A stretch of 14,452 nucleotides of DNA. It comes from Rhodocyclaceae bacterium (lineage in GTDB: Bacteria > Pseudomonadota > Gammaproteobacteria > Burkholderiales > Rhodocyclaceae). Position 1 is the stretch's first letter; the number at the start of each line of letters is the position of its first letter. Made by a program: the position numbers and the translations under genes. This document shows positions 1 through 7,593 of the stretch, in pieces. The stretch covers positions 1-14,452 of the forward strand of contig JAUXNZ010000108.1 of assembly GCA_030682595.1 (NCBI GenBank), read 5' to 3'. The notes below the pieces were generated by a model. The model did no database searches. It was not told the DNA's origin and worked only from the letters and a program-made list of their open reading frames with translations.

Positions 1-101
1 GCGGCATCCAGATTCCCTATCCGCACCTGACGGTGTATGCGGGCGTCGACAAGCAAGGGCACGCGCCCGCGTTCCGCCTGTCGCGGGAGACGCGATCATG
101 A
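1..101 (+). CDS. MscS-family mechanosensitive channel, C-terminal fragment
   Basis: Only the last 32 codons are in the window, in frame 3, ending at the TGA at 99-101. The visible residues begin GIQIPYPHLTVYAG. They match the C-terminal motif of small-conductance mechanosensitive channels (consensus like GIEIPFPQ), which lies at the end of the cytoplasmic alpha/beta domain. The family forms heptameric inner-membrane channels that release solutes during hypo-osmotic shock. The stop codon overlaps the otsA start in an ATGA arrangement (98-101), indicating translational coupling and a shared operon. A channel plus trehalose synthesis is a coherent osmotic-response pairing. The assignment rests on a short tail: the family is likely, but the subtype cannot be told. 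Confidence 0.62.
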   Translation, partial: GIQIPYPHLTVYAGVDKQGHAPAFRLSRETRS

Positions 102-2347
102 GACTCTCGCTGCGCTTCGTCCTCCCGTTGGTCCTCGTCCTGGCCGCCTTTGCCTATGCCATCGTGCCTCTGGTGGATCAATTGACCCTGCGCTGGTTCG
201 TGCGCGACATGGACATCCGCGCGGAACTGATCGCCAACACCATCGCCGAGCCGTTGCTCGAACAGGTGGCTTCCGGCTCGAAGGCGAAAACCGCGGCCTT
301 CTTCATGCGCATCACCCAGGACGAGCGCCTCTATGCGATCGGCTATTGCGCCGGCGCGACCGGCGCGCCGCTGGCATCGACCCTGTTGCCGGGCGATATC
401 CGCTGCGACAATCTCGCGCGCTTCGAGGGTGCCGGCGATCATGTGCTGAAGAGCGCCAGCGGCCCGCTGCATGTCGCGGTAAAACGCCTCTCCAGCGGCG
501 GCCTGGCGGAAGGCAAACTGGTGCTCGTCCATGACATGAGTTTCGTCGAGCGGCGCAGCGAGGAAACCCGGCGCTATGTCTTCTACTTCTTCGCCGGCCT
601 GGCGGCGGCGATTTCCCTGATCACGGTCGTCATCGCCCAGCTTGCGTGGCGCGGCTGGGTGCAGGGCATGCGCGCGCTGCTGCGCGGCAACGCCCGGCCC
701 GACCAGCCGGAGATCAAGTCGGCCCACCCCGAATTCCGTCCCATCGCGCGCGACCTGCAACGCCTGATCCACGACCTGGAATCCGAGGCGCGCTCGCGCG
801 ACGAAGGCCAGACGACCTGGACCGCCGAATCGCTGCGCGCGATCCTGCAAGGCGAACTGCGCGGCGAAGATATCATCATCGTCTCGAACCGCGAGCCCTA
901 CATCCACCAGCAGAAGGGCGAACACATCGAGGTGCAGCGCCCGGCGAGCGGTCTCGTCACCGCCATGGAGCCGATCATGCGCGCCTGCTCGGGCACCTGG
1001 ATCGCCCATGGCAGCGGCTCGGCCGACCGCGCGGTGGTTGACGCGCACGACCATGTGCAGGTGCCGCCGGAGAAGCCGGCCTACCAGATCCGCCGCCTGT
1101 GGCTCACGCCCGAGGAGGAGGCCGGTTACTACTTCGGCTTCGCCAACGAGGGACTCTGGCCGCTCTGTCACATCGCCCACGTGCGGCCGACTTTTCGTTC
1201 CGCCGACTGGGCGCATTACGAGGCGGTGAACCGCAAATTCGCGCGCGCGGTGGTCGAGGAGTCGAAGACTCCCGCGCCCATCGTGCTGGTGCAGGATTAC
1301 CACTTCGCGCTGCTGCCGCGCATGATCCGCGCATTGCTGCCGGAGGCCACGGTGATCATGTTCTGGCACATCCCCTGGCCGAACCCCGAGTCCTTCTCGA
1401 TCTGTCCGTGGCGCGAGCAGATCGTCGACGGCATGCTCGGCAGCAGCATCCTCGGTTTCCATACCCAGTCCCACTGCAACAACTTCGTCGATACCGTCGA
1501 CCGCCTGCTCGAAGCCCGCGTGGACCGTGAGTCGTACCGCGTCAGCCTCGGCGGGCACGTCACGGCGGTGCGGCGTTACCCGATCTCCATCGATTGGCCG
1601 CCGGGGCCGGAGATGGTTGGCAAGCCGGTGGCCGATTGCCGTGCGGAAATCCGCGCGAAAAACGACCTGCCGCACGATCACGCCATCGGCATCGGCGTCG
1701 ACCGCCTCGACTACACCAAGGGCATCGTCGAGCGTTTTCGCGCCATCGAGCGCCTGATGGAGCTGAAGCCCGAGTGGATCGGCCGCTTCAGCTTCATCCA
1801 GATCGCCGCCCCGACCCGTTCCAGCATCGAGGAATACCAGTCGCACGAGGCCCAGGTGCGGGCGTTGGCGGCGCGCATCAACGAGCGCTTCAGCCCGTCC
1901 GGCCGCGCCGGACCGCCGCCGATCATCCTGAAAATCGAGCATCACGAGCAATGGCAGGTCTACGAGCATTACCGTGCCGCCGACGTCTGTTTCGTCAGCA
2001 GTCTGCACGACGGCATGAACCTGGTGGCGAAGGAATTCATCGCCGCGCGCGACGACGAGCGCGGCGTGCTGGTGCTTTCACAATTCACCGGGGCCGCGCG
2101 CGAATTGCCCGAGGCGTTGATCGTCAATCCCTACGACGCCGGCCAATGCGCCGCCGCGCTGCATCTCGCCCTGACCATGACGGAAACCGAACAGCGCGAC
2201 CGCATGCGCCTGATGCGCCGCCTTGTCGGCGAATTCAACGTCTATCGCTGGGCAGGGCGCATGCTGCTTGACGCGGCAATCATGCGCCGCCGTGGGCGGC
2301 TGCCCGAACTGGCGGCCGTCGCCACCTCGGGGGGCAGCAATGGCTAG
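98..2347 (+). CDS. otsA: Trehalose-6-phosphate synthase with N-terminal membrane sensor-like module
   Basis: A GT20 enzyme making trehalose-6-phosphate from UDP-glucose and glucose-6-phosphate. The catalytic part spans about residues 257-735. It shows SNREPY (R265), VQDYH (D400), FWHIPWP (H424), DRLDYTKG (R536, K541) and HDGMNLVAKE (D638, E646). These correspond to E. coli OtsA Arg9, Asp130, His154, Arg262, Lys267, Asp361 and Glu369, so the site looks intact. The protein has 749 residues against about 474 for E. coli OtsA. The extra N-terminus has a membrane helix (about 7-27), an extracytoplasmic stretch (about 28-160, with C84 and C103), a second helix (about 161-182) and a polar helical linker (about 183-255) resembling a HAMP-type connector. 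The start is the ATG overlapping the upstream stop, with GGGAG at 85-89. Overlap with otsB is 8 bases. The enzyme identity is secure; sensing by the N-terminus is inferred from topology. Confidence 0.95.
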   Translation: MRLSLRFVLPLVLVLAAFAYAIVPLVDQLTLRWFVRDMDIRAELIANTIAEPLLEQVASGSKAKTAAFFMRITQDERLYAIGYCAGATGAPLASTLLPGDIRCDNLARFEGAGDHVLKSASGPLHVAVKRLSSGGLAEGKLVLVHDMSFVERRSEETRRYVFYFFAGLAAAISLITVVIAQLAWRGWVQGMRALLRGNARPDQPEIKSAHPEFRPIARDLQRLIHDLESEARSRDEGQTTWTAESLRAILQGELRGEDIIIVSNREPYIHQQKGEHIEVQRPASGLVTAMEPIMRACSGTWIAHGSGSADRAVVDAHDHVQVPPEKPAYQIRRLWLTPEEEAGYYFGFANEGLWPLCHIAHVRPTFRSADWAHYEAVNRKFARAVVEESKTPAPIVLVQDYHFALLPRMIRALLPEATVIMFWHIPWPNPESFSICPWREQIVDGMLGSSILGFHTQSHCNNFVDTVDRLLEARVDRESYRVSLGGHVTAVRRYPISIDWPPGPEMVGKPVADCRAEIRAKNDLPHDHAIGIGVDRLDYTKGIVERFRAIERLMELKPEWIGRFSFIQIAAPTRSSIEEYQSHEAQVRALAARINERFSPSGRAGPPPIILKIEHHEQWQVYEHYRAADVCFVSSLHDGMNLVAKEFIAARDDERGVLVLSQFTGAARELPEALIVNPYDAGQCAAALHLALTMTETEQRDRMRLMRRLVGEFNVYRWAGRMLLDAAIMRRRGRLPELAAVATSGGSNG

Positions 2348-3089
2348 ACCCGCCCTGCCGCCTGCCCGGCCGCACTGGGCCTATTTTCTTGATGTGGATG
2401 GCACACTGATCGAGTTTGCCGACACGCCCGGCGGCGTGCATGTCGACGATGCCCTGCTCGGCCTGGTTGCTCGCCTGCACCATGCCTGCGGTGGCGCGCT
2501 GGCGCTGGTGAGCGGCCGCACGCTCGCCGATCTCGAACACCGCCTCGGTAGTGTGCGCATCCCGCTTGCCGGCCAGCACGGGCTGGAGCGGCGCGACGCC
2601 GCCGGCCGGTGTCACACGCACGCGACGCCGCCCGTCGCCAAGCGCGAATTGCGCCGCCGCCTCGATGCCGTTGTCGCGCGTCATCCCGGCCTGCTGCTGG
2701 AGGATAAGGGCCTCACGCTGGCCCTGCATTACCGCCAGGCACCGGCACTCGCCGCCTGGCTGCACCGCCTGCTCGCCAGCTGGGTCGCCGAGGTCGACGA
2801 CTTGCAATTGCAGAAGGGTAAGCGCGTGCTGGAGATCAAGCCAGCGGGTTTCGACAAGGGTTCGGCGATCGCCGAGTTCATGGCCGAGGCGCCATTCCAA
2901 AACCGCGTGCCGGTGTTCATCGGCGACGATGTCACCGACGAGCACGGCTTCGCCCGGGTCAATCTGCTCGGCGGCCATTCCATCAAAGTCGGCGCTGGCA
3001 GGACGGCGGCCCGTTACCGTCTGACCGATGTCGCCGCCGTGCGCGGCTGGCTGGCGGGCGCACTTCAGGTACCAGGAGAAATAACATGA
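2340..3089 (+). CDS. otsB: Trehalose-6-phosphate phosphatase
   Basis: A HAD-superfamily phosphatase of 249 residues that removes phosphate from trehalose-6-phosphate, completing OtsAB trehalose synthesis in the cytoplasm. Motif I is DVDGT (residues 18-22; D18 nucleophile, D20 acid/base). Motif II is SGR (58-60). GQHG (78-81) and LEIKPAGFDKG (164-174) are typical of the trehalose phosphatase family, and GDDVTDE (195-201) supplies the Mg-binding aspartates. The start chosen is the ATG at 2340, overlapping the end of otsA by 8 bases. An upstream in-frame start at 2223 would add 39 residues lying inside otsA, with no family match. The stop overlaps the next start (ATGA, 3086-3089). Length and motifs are normal for the family. 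Confidence 0.94.
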   Translation: MARPALPPARPHWAYFLDVDGTLIEFADTPGGVHVDDALLGLVARLHHACGGALALVSGRTLADLEHRLGSVRIPLAGQHGLERRDAAGRCHTHATPPVAKRELRRRLDAVVARHPGLLLEDKGLTLALHYRQAPALAAWLHRLLASWVAEVDDLQLQKGKRVLEIKPAGFDKGSAIAEFMAEAPFQNRVPVFIGDDVTDEHGFARVNLLGGHSIKVGAGRTAARYRLTDVAAVRGWLAGALQVPGEIT

Positions 3090-4885
3090 CGCATTCGCTC
3101 GACCTCGGATTGATCGGCAACTGCACGGTCGGCGCGTTGATCGACGCGCGCGGCGAGATGGTGTGGGCCTGCGTGCCGCGCTTCGACGGCGACGCCGCCT
3201 TCTGTTCACTGTTGCGTGCGCGCGGCGAGCCGGGCGGCAAGGACGATTTCGGCTACTTCGCAGTCGAACTCGCCGACTTTGAGCGCTCCGAGCAGCATTA
3301 CCTCGACAATACTGCCGTGCTTGTCACGCGCCTCCACGACCGCCACGGCGGCTGCGTCGAGATGACCGATTTCGCGCCGCGCTTCGGCCACTACGGCCGC
3401 ACGTTCCGGCCGATGACGCTGGTGCGCGCGCTGCGCCGCGTCGCCGGTTCGCCGCGCGTGACGGTACGCCTGCGGCCGGCTTGCGATTACGGCGCGCAGC
3501 GCCCGGCGGTGACCTGAGGTAGCCACCACATCCGTTACGTGAGTTCCAGTCTCGTTTTGCGCCTGACCACCGATGCCTCGATTACCGCGATCCTGCAGGA
3601 GACGCCATTTTTCCTCGAAGAGGCCGTCACTTTCATTCTCGGCCCCGATGAGTCGCTGCAAGACGCCGTCGCCGACACCGGCCGCCAGTTCCTCGAAGAA
3701 ACCATCCAGTACTGGCGCAACTGGGTACGCCAGCTGGCGATTCCTTACGAGTGGCAGGACGCGGTGATTCGCGCCGCCATCACGCTGAAACTCAACGCCT
3801 ACGACGACACCGGCGCGATCATCGCGGCGATGACGACCTCGATTCCCGAGGCGGCGGGCAGCCCGCGCAACTGGGATTATCGGTATTGCTGGCTGCGCGA
3901 CGGCTACTTCGTCGTCAATGCCCTGAACCGTCTCGGCGCCACCAGCACCATGGAGCGCTATCTCGCCTACATTCTCAACATCGCCGCCGGCGTGGCGGGG
4001 GGCGTGCTGCAACCGGTCTATGGCATCGACGGACGCGCCACGCTGGAGGAGCGCGAAGTGGCCAGCCTGTCCGGCTATCGCGGCACGGGGCCGGTGCGCG
4101 TCGGCAACCAGGCCTACGAGCAGATCCAGCACGATGTGTACGGTTCGGCGATCCTTGCCGCCACGCACGTGTTCTTCGACCGGCGGCTGGCGCGGCGCGG
4201 CGACGAAGCCCTGTTCCGCCGTCTCGAACCGCTCGGCGAGCGCGCCGTTGCCGTGCACGACCAGCCGGACGCCGGACTCTGGGAACTGCGCGGCAGCGCC
4301 CGTGTGCATACGTTCTCCGCCGTGATGTGCTGGGCCGCCTGTGACCGCCTTGCACGCATCGCCGCGCATCTGGGGCTCGACGCGCGCGCCGACTACTGGC
4401 GCGCGCATGCCGAGCACATCCGGCAGGTCATCGACACGCGTGCCTGGAACGGGAAGCGCGGCAGCTTCGTTTCGACCTTCGCGGGCGAGGGCATGGACGC
4501 GAGCCTGCTGCTGCTGGCCGAGGTCGGTTTTCTCGATGCCGCCGATCCGCGCTTCGCCGCCACCGTGGCTGCGGTCGAGCAGGACCTGCGGCGCGGTGAT
4601 TTCATCTTCCGCTACATCGAAAAGGATGATTTCGGCGAGCCGGAAAACGCCTTCATCATCTGTACCTTCTGGTATGTGAACGCGCTGTCCGCCATCGGTC
4701 GCCGCGACGAGGCGCACGAACTGTTCGAGAAGCTGCTCGCGCGCCGCAACCGCCACGGCCTGCTCGCCGAGCACATCGACCCGAAGAGTGGCGAGCAGTG
4801 GGGCAACTTCGTGCAGACCTACAGCATGGTGGGCCTGATCAATTCGGCGATTCGTCTCTCGAAGCGCTGGGATCAGGCGTTTTGA
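3086..4885 (+). pseudogene. GH15 glycoside hydrolase (glucoamylase/trehalase-like) interrupted by an in-frame TGA
   Basis: Read through, this is a 599-codon family-15 glycosidase. Codon 144 is TGA (3515-3517), which separates a 143-residue N-terminal piece from 455 further codons in the same frame. Homology continues across the stop, from RLRPACDYGAQRPAVT to GSHHIRYV, where family members typically read TRGSNHIR. The stop therefore replaces what is usually an arginine. Downstream are RYCWLRDG (about 266-273), WELRG (E400, likely general acid) and GEQWGNF (E570, likely base), all intact. The break falls inside the N-terminal beta domain, not at a domain boundary. The start at 3086 overlaps otsB (ATGA), with AGGAGA at 3074-3079. 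GTG at 3539 could restart translation but would lack most of the N-domain. Possible explanations are a recent nonsense mutation, a sequencing error or readthrough. The substrate is unproven: trehalase or an alpha-glucan hydrolase by context. Confidence 0.85.
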
Positions 4886-4891
4886 AGGAGT

Positions 4892-5242
4892 TCAGCCCTT
4901 TTTATTCACGACGAAGTGCGCGCGGCGGCTCAAGGCGAAGTCCACGATGATTTTCAGCCAGATCGTCGAGCCGGCGATGGCCGACCAGGTTTCGTAGCTC
5001 AGGAAGGCGAATACCACGCCGAGGATGGCGTAGATGAGTGCGCCCGTGCCGATCAGATTGAACGCGGCGGCATAGGGGGCGTATTTCGCCGGGTTGGGCG
5101 GCGATTCGCCGCGCTTTAACGCTACCTCGGAAAAATCGCGCTGGATGATGATGCGCCAGGCGCGCCGCAGCCAGTAAAAGCAGATGGGAAACAGCGCCAG
5201 GAACAAAATCCAGGTCATGGCGACACTGATGTCGAAAGTCAT
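4892..5242 (-). CDS. Small three-helix membrane protein of unknown function
   Basis: A 116-residue protein I do not recognise. It has three likely membrane helices (about 8-27, 57-82 and 86-104). Between the first two is a polar, basic loop containing RRAWRIIIQRDF and a proline-rich turn (SPPNPAKYAPY). The C-terminus is basic (LSRRAHFVVNKKG), so it probably faces the cytoplasm under the positive-inside rule. The start ATG is preceded by GGAG with a 7-base spacing on the minus strand. The gene ends 6 bases from the convergent GH15 frame, with no terminator between them. It lies downstream of the symporter terminator on the same strand, so it is probably transcribed separately. Coding is supported by a good ribosome site and well-formed hydrophobic segments. 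Confidence 0.7.
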   Translation of the reverse strand: MTFDISVAMTWILFLALFPICFYWLRRAWRIIIQRDFSEVALKRGESPPNPAKYAPYAAAFNLIGTGALIYAILGVVFAFLSYETWSAIAGSTIWLKIIVDFALSRRAHFVVNKKG

Positions 5243-5255
5243 TGCGTGACTCCAT

Positions 5256-5289
5256 AAAAAAAGCCCCGCCAGTGTAACCCGGCAGGGCT
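5256..5289 (-). terminator. Rho-independent terminator of the minus-strand symporter operon
   Basis: On the minus strand, AGCCCTGCC (5289-5281) pairs with GGCGGGGCT (5270-5262) around a 10-base loop. This gives 9 pairs including one G-U wobble, followed by a run of T (5262-5256). In the plus sense the wobble becomes a C-A mismatch and there is no T-run, so it acts on the minus strand. It ends the transcript of the symporter gene that stops at 5338. Confidence 0.9.
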
Positions 5290-5294
5290 CTGGT

Positions 5295-5324
5295 AATCAC
5301 CGCGCCCGGAGGGGCGCGGTGATT
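5295..5324. repeat. Perfect 13-bp inverted repeat (hairpin) in the symporter 3' region
   Basis: AATCACCGCGCCC (5295-5307) and GGGCGCGGTGATT (5312-5324) are exact complements separated by 4 bases. The hairpin sits between the symporter stop codon (5338) and the terminator (5256-5289), giving two stem-loops in tandem. It has no adjoining T-run, so it is not itself a classical terminator. It may protect the mRNA 3' end or act as a pause or processing site. Confidence 0.8.
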
Positions 5325-5337
5325 GGGTTAATACAGC

Positions 5338-7143
5338 TTAGTGCGCACCATCGACGGCCTTGGAGCCACGCGGCACGCGCACGGCTTCGACCATGTGCTG
5401 GATGTGCTCGGGCGGCTCCTTGGTCACCTTGTCGACCGCGAAGGCAACGATGAAGTTGACCAGCGCGCCGACCGCGCCGAAGGCTTCCGGCGTGATGGTG
5501 AAGAAGCTGTTGGCGCCGCCGATCAGGTCCAGATACTCGGTGCCCTTGACGAAGAAGATGCCCTTGTGCGCAAACACATAGAACAGGGTGACGGCCAGAC
5601 CGGACAGCATGCCGGCGATGGCGCCTTCCTTGTTCATCTTCTTCGAGAAGATGCCCATCATGATCGCCGGGAATAGCGAGCTGGCCGCGATGCCGAAGGC
5701 CAGCGCCACCGTGCCCGCCGCGAAGCCGGGCGGATTAAGCCCCAGCCAGCCGGCGACTACGATGGCACCCGCCATGGCAAGCTTGCCGGCCAGCAGTTCG
5801 CCCTTCTCGCTGATGTTGGGCATGAAGACGCCCTTGATCAGGTCGTGGGAAACGGCGGAGGAGATCGCCATCAACAGACCGGCGGCGGTGGAGAGCGCGG
5901 CGGCAAGACCACCGGCGGCCACCAGCGCGATCACCCAGTTGGGCAGCAGCGCGATTTCCGGGTTGGCCAGCACGATGATGTCGGCGTTGACCGTCAGCTC
6001 GTTGCCCTTCCAGCCCGCGGCTTCAGCCTTGCCTTTGGCGACTTCGTTCTTGGTCTTGTCGTTGTAGTACTGGATGCGGCCGTCGCCATTCTTGTCCTCG
6101 AACTTCAGCAGGCCGGTCTTTTCCCAGCGCTTCATCCAGTCGGGACGCTCTTCAGCCTTGAGGCTGGACTCTTCGGCATACAGGTCGCCGCCCTTCATCA
6201 CCGCGGTATTGACCGTGCCATGCAGGTTGAGCTTGGCCATCGCGGCCACGGCGGGCGCAGTTGTGTAGAGCAGCGCGATGAAGACCAGCGCCCAGCCGGC
6301 AGAACTGCGCGCGGCGGCGACGGTCGGCACGGTGAAGAAGCGCATGATCACGTGCGGCAGACCGGCGGTGCCGATCATCAGCGACAGGGTGTAGACGAAC
6401 ATGTTCAGCGTGCTGCCGGCTGTCGTGGTGGTGTACTTGCCGAAGCCGAGGTCGGTCACCACCTGGTCCAGCTTGGCCAGCAGGGAGAGATCGGTGCCGG
6501 TCATGGTCGAGCCCAGGCCCAGCTGCGGGATCGGGTTGCCGGTGAGCGCGATCGAGATGAACACCGCCGGGATGATGTAGGCGGCGATCAGCACGATGTA
6601 CTGGGCGACCTGGGTGTAGGTGATGCCCTTCATGCCGCCGAACACCGCGTAGGTGAACACGATGCCCATGCCGACATAGATGCCAACCTCGCTCGAGACG
6701 CCGAGGAAACGCGAGAACGCCACGCCGACACCCGTCATCTGGCCGATGATGTAGGTGATCGAGGCGACCAGCAGGCAGAGCACCGCCACCGTCGAGGCCG
6801 ACTGCGAGTAGAAGCGGTCGCCGATGAACTGCGGCACGGTGAACTTGCCGAACTTGCGCAGGTACGGGGCCAGCAGCATCGCCAGCAACACGTAACCACC
6901 AGTCCAGCCCATCAGGAACAGGCCACCGCCGTAACCCATGTTGGAGATCAGGCCGGCCATCGAAATGAAGGACGCGGCCGACATCCAGTCGGCGGCGGTC
7001 GCCATGCCGTTCATGACGGGAGGCACGCTGCCGCCGGCGACGTAATACTCGCTGGTTGAACCGGCGCGCGCCCAGATGGCGATGCCGATGTACAGCGAGA
7101 AGCTGAGACCGACGACGATGTAAATAGTTGTTTGCAGATCCAT
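5338..7143 (-). CDS. Sodium:solute symporter large subunit, VC_2705 type (acetate/carboxylate permease-like)
   Basis: A 601-residue inner-membrane transporter of the SSS family that couples solute uptake to sodium. Diagnostic stretches are SEYYVAGGSVPPVMNGMA (31-48), ADWMSAASFISMAG (51-64), GWTGGYVLLAMLLAPYLRKFG (79-99), IGTAGLPHVIMRFF (257-270) and GGLAAALSTAAGLL (411-424). S418/T419 lie at the Ser-Thr position associated with the second sodium site. A soluble segment at about 303-386 holds an EF-hand-like loop, DKNGDGRIQYYN (350-361), whose last position is Asn, not Glu. The gene follows its DUF4212 partner by 13 bases, and its ribosome site (AGGAG) touches that partner's stop codon. The VC_2705 subfamily is often annotated as acetate permease; related pairs carry short carboxylates. 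The substrate here is not provable from sequence. Confidence 0.9.
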   Translation of the reverse strand: MDLQTTIYIVVGLSFSLYIGIAIWARAGSTSEYYVAGGSVPPVMNGMATAADWMSAASFISMAGLISNMGYGGGLFLMGWTGGYVLLAMLLAPYLRKFGKFTVPQFIGDRFYSQSASTVAVLCLLVASITYIIGQMTGVGVAFSRFLGVSSEVGIYVGMGIVFTYAVFGGMKGITYTQVAQYIVLIAAYIIPAVFISIALTGNPIPQLGLGSTMTGTDLSLLAKLDQVVTDLGFGKYTTTTAGSTLNMFVYTLSLMIGTAGLPHVIMRFFTVPTVAAARSSAGWALVFIALLYTTAPAVAAMAKLNLHGTVNTAVMKGGDLYAEESSLKAEERPDWMKRWEKTGLLKFEDKNGDGRIQYYNDKTKNEVAKGKAEAAGWKGNELTVNADIIVLANPEIALLPNWVIALVAAGGLAAALSTAAGLLMAISSAVSHDLIKGVFMPNISEKGELLAGKLAMAGAIVVAGWLGLNPPGFAAGTVALAFGIAASSLFPAIMMGIFSKKMNKEGAIAGMLSGLAVTLFYVFAHKGIFFVKGTEYLDLIGGANSFFTITPEAFGAVGALVNFIVAFAVDKVTKEPPEHIQHMVEAVRVPRGSKAVDGAH

Positions 7144-7156
7144 TTGTTATTGCTCC

Positions 7157-7417
7157 TCAGTCTTCGTGGACGTCGAATTCGCGGTCGATGTCACCCATCT
7201 TCTTGGCGTAATAAAAAATCAGCGCAATGAAGATGTAGATCGAACCTTGCTGGGCAAACCAGAAACCGAGCGGGTAACCGCCGAGTTTGATGTTGTTCAG
7301 CACGTCTGCGAACAGGATGCCGGCGCCAAACGAGACCAGGAACCAGATGATCATGATCTTGGTCAAGAGCGCCAGCGTCGCCTTCCAGTAACCCTGGGCG
7401 TCATGGTTATATTGCAT
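7157..7417 (-). CDS. DUF4212 small subunit of sodium:solute symporter
   Basis: An 86-residue membrane protein of the DUF4212 / TIGR03647 family, the accessory small subunit encoded next to VC_2705-type symporters. It has two membrane helices (about 20-40 and 53-72). Family hallmarks are the aromatic YWKATL start, the WFLVSF segment, GYPLGFWFAQQGS (47-59) before helix two, and an acidic C-terminal tail (DIDREFDVHED). A very strong ribosome site, GAGGAGGAG, lies at 7432-7424 on the minus strand, 6 bases before the ATG. It is the first gene of the minus-strand transporter operon and is divergent from the response regulator. Confidence 0.9.
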   Translation of the reverse strand: MQYNHDAQGYWKATLALLTKIMIIWFLVSFGAGILFADVLNNIKLGGYPLGFWFAQQGSIYIFIALIFYYAKKMGDIDREFDVHED

Positions 7418-7593
7418 TGAATACTCCTCCTCTAGATTAATTGGTGAGCCGTGGCAAATGGGCGGCGCGGCAAGGGTCCACCCGTTTGAGAGGGCGGATT
7501 ATCGGCGGGAATCCTTACTCAGCGCTTACAATGCGGCGCATGTCCTGGTGCCGACAGTGGCGCCGTGGCACCATGGTGTGGAAGGGGGGATAT
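7418..7593. promoter_or_regulatory. Divergent control region between transporter operon and two-component system
   Basis: A 176-base gap between divergent operons must hold the promoter of the minus-strand transporter operon and probably that of the response regulator. I found no convincing sigma-70 or sigma-54 promoter pair. A 7-bp inverted repeat, TGGTGCC (7546-7552) / GGCACCA (7567-7573), lies 21 bases upstream of the response regulator start and could be an operator or leader hairpin. TACAAT at 7527-7532 resembles a -10 element but has no matching -35. Confidence 0.45.

Noticed and set aside
17..2008. 663-codon minus-strand open frame opposite otsA
   Set aside because: Antisense shadow of a GC-rich gene; Arg/His/Asp/Ala-rich with no domain motif, while the plus strand encodes a full GT20 enzyme.
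3515..3560. Selenocysteine recoding at the GH15 TGA
   Set aside because: No convincing SECIS-like hairpin follows the TGA, and the family position is normally Arg, not Cys or Sec.
3206..4774. 522-codon minus-strand open frame opposite the GH15 gene
   Set aside because: Antisense shadow with low-complexity composition; the plus strand has conserved GH15 motifs.
5845..7059. 404-codon plus-strand open frame opposite the first symporter
   Set aside because: His/Asp/Arg/Gly-rich shadow; the minus strand encodes a recognisable transporter.
7433..7500. Possible sigma-54 promoter for the first DUF4212 gene on the minus strand
   Set aside because: A GG-N10-GC spacing can be found, but the -24 box does not resemble TGGCAC.
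7441..7593. N-terminal extension of the response regulator to 7441
   Set aside because: The receiver domain begins normally at the ATG at 7594, which has a purine-rich ribosome site; the upstream residues match nothing in the family.
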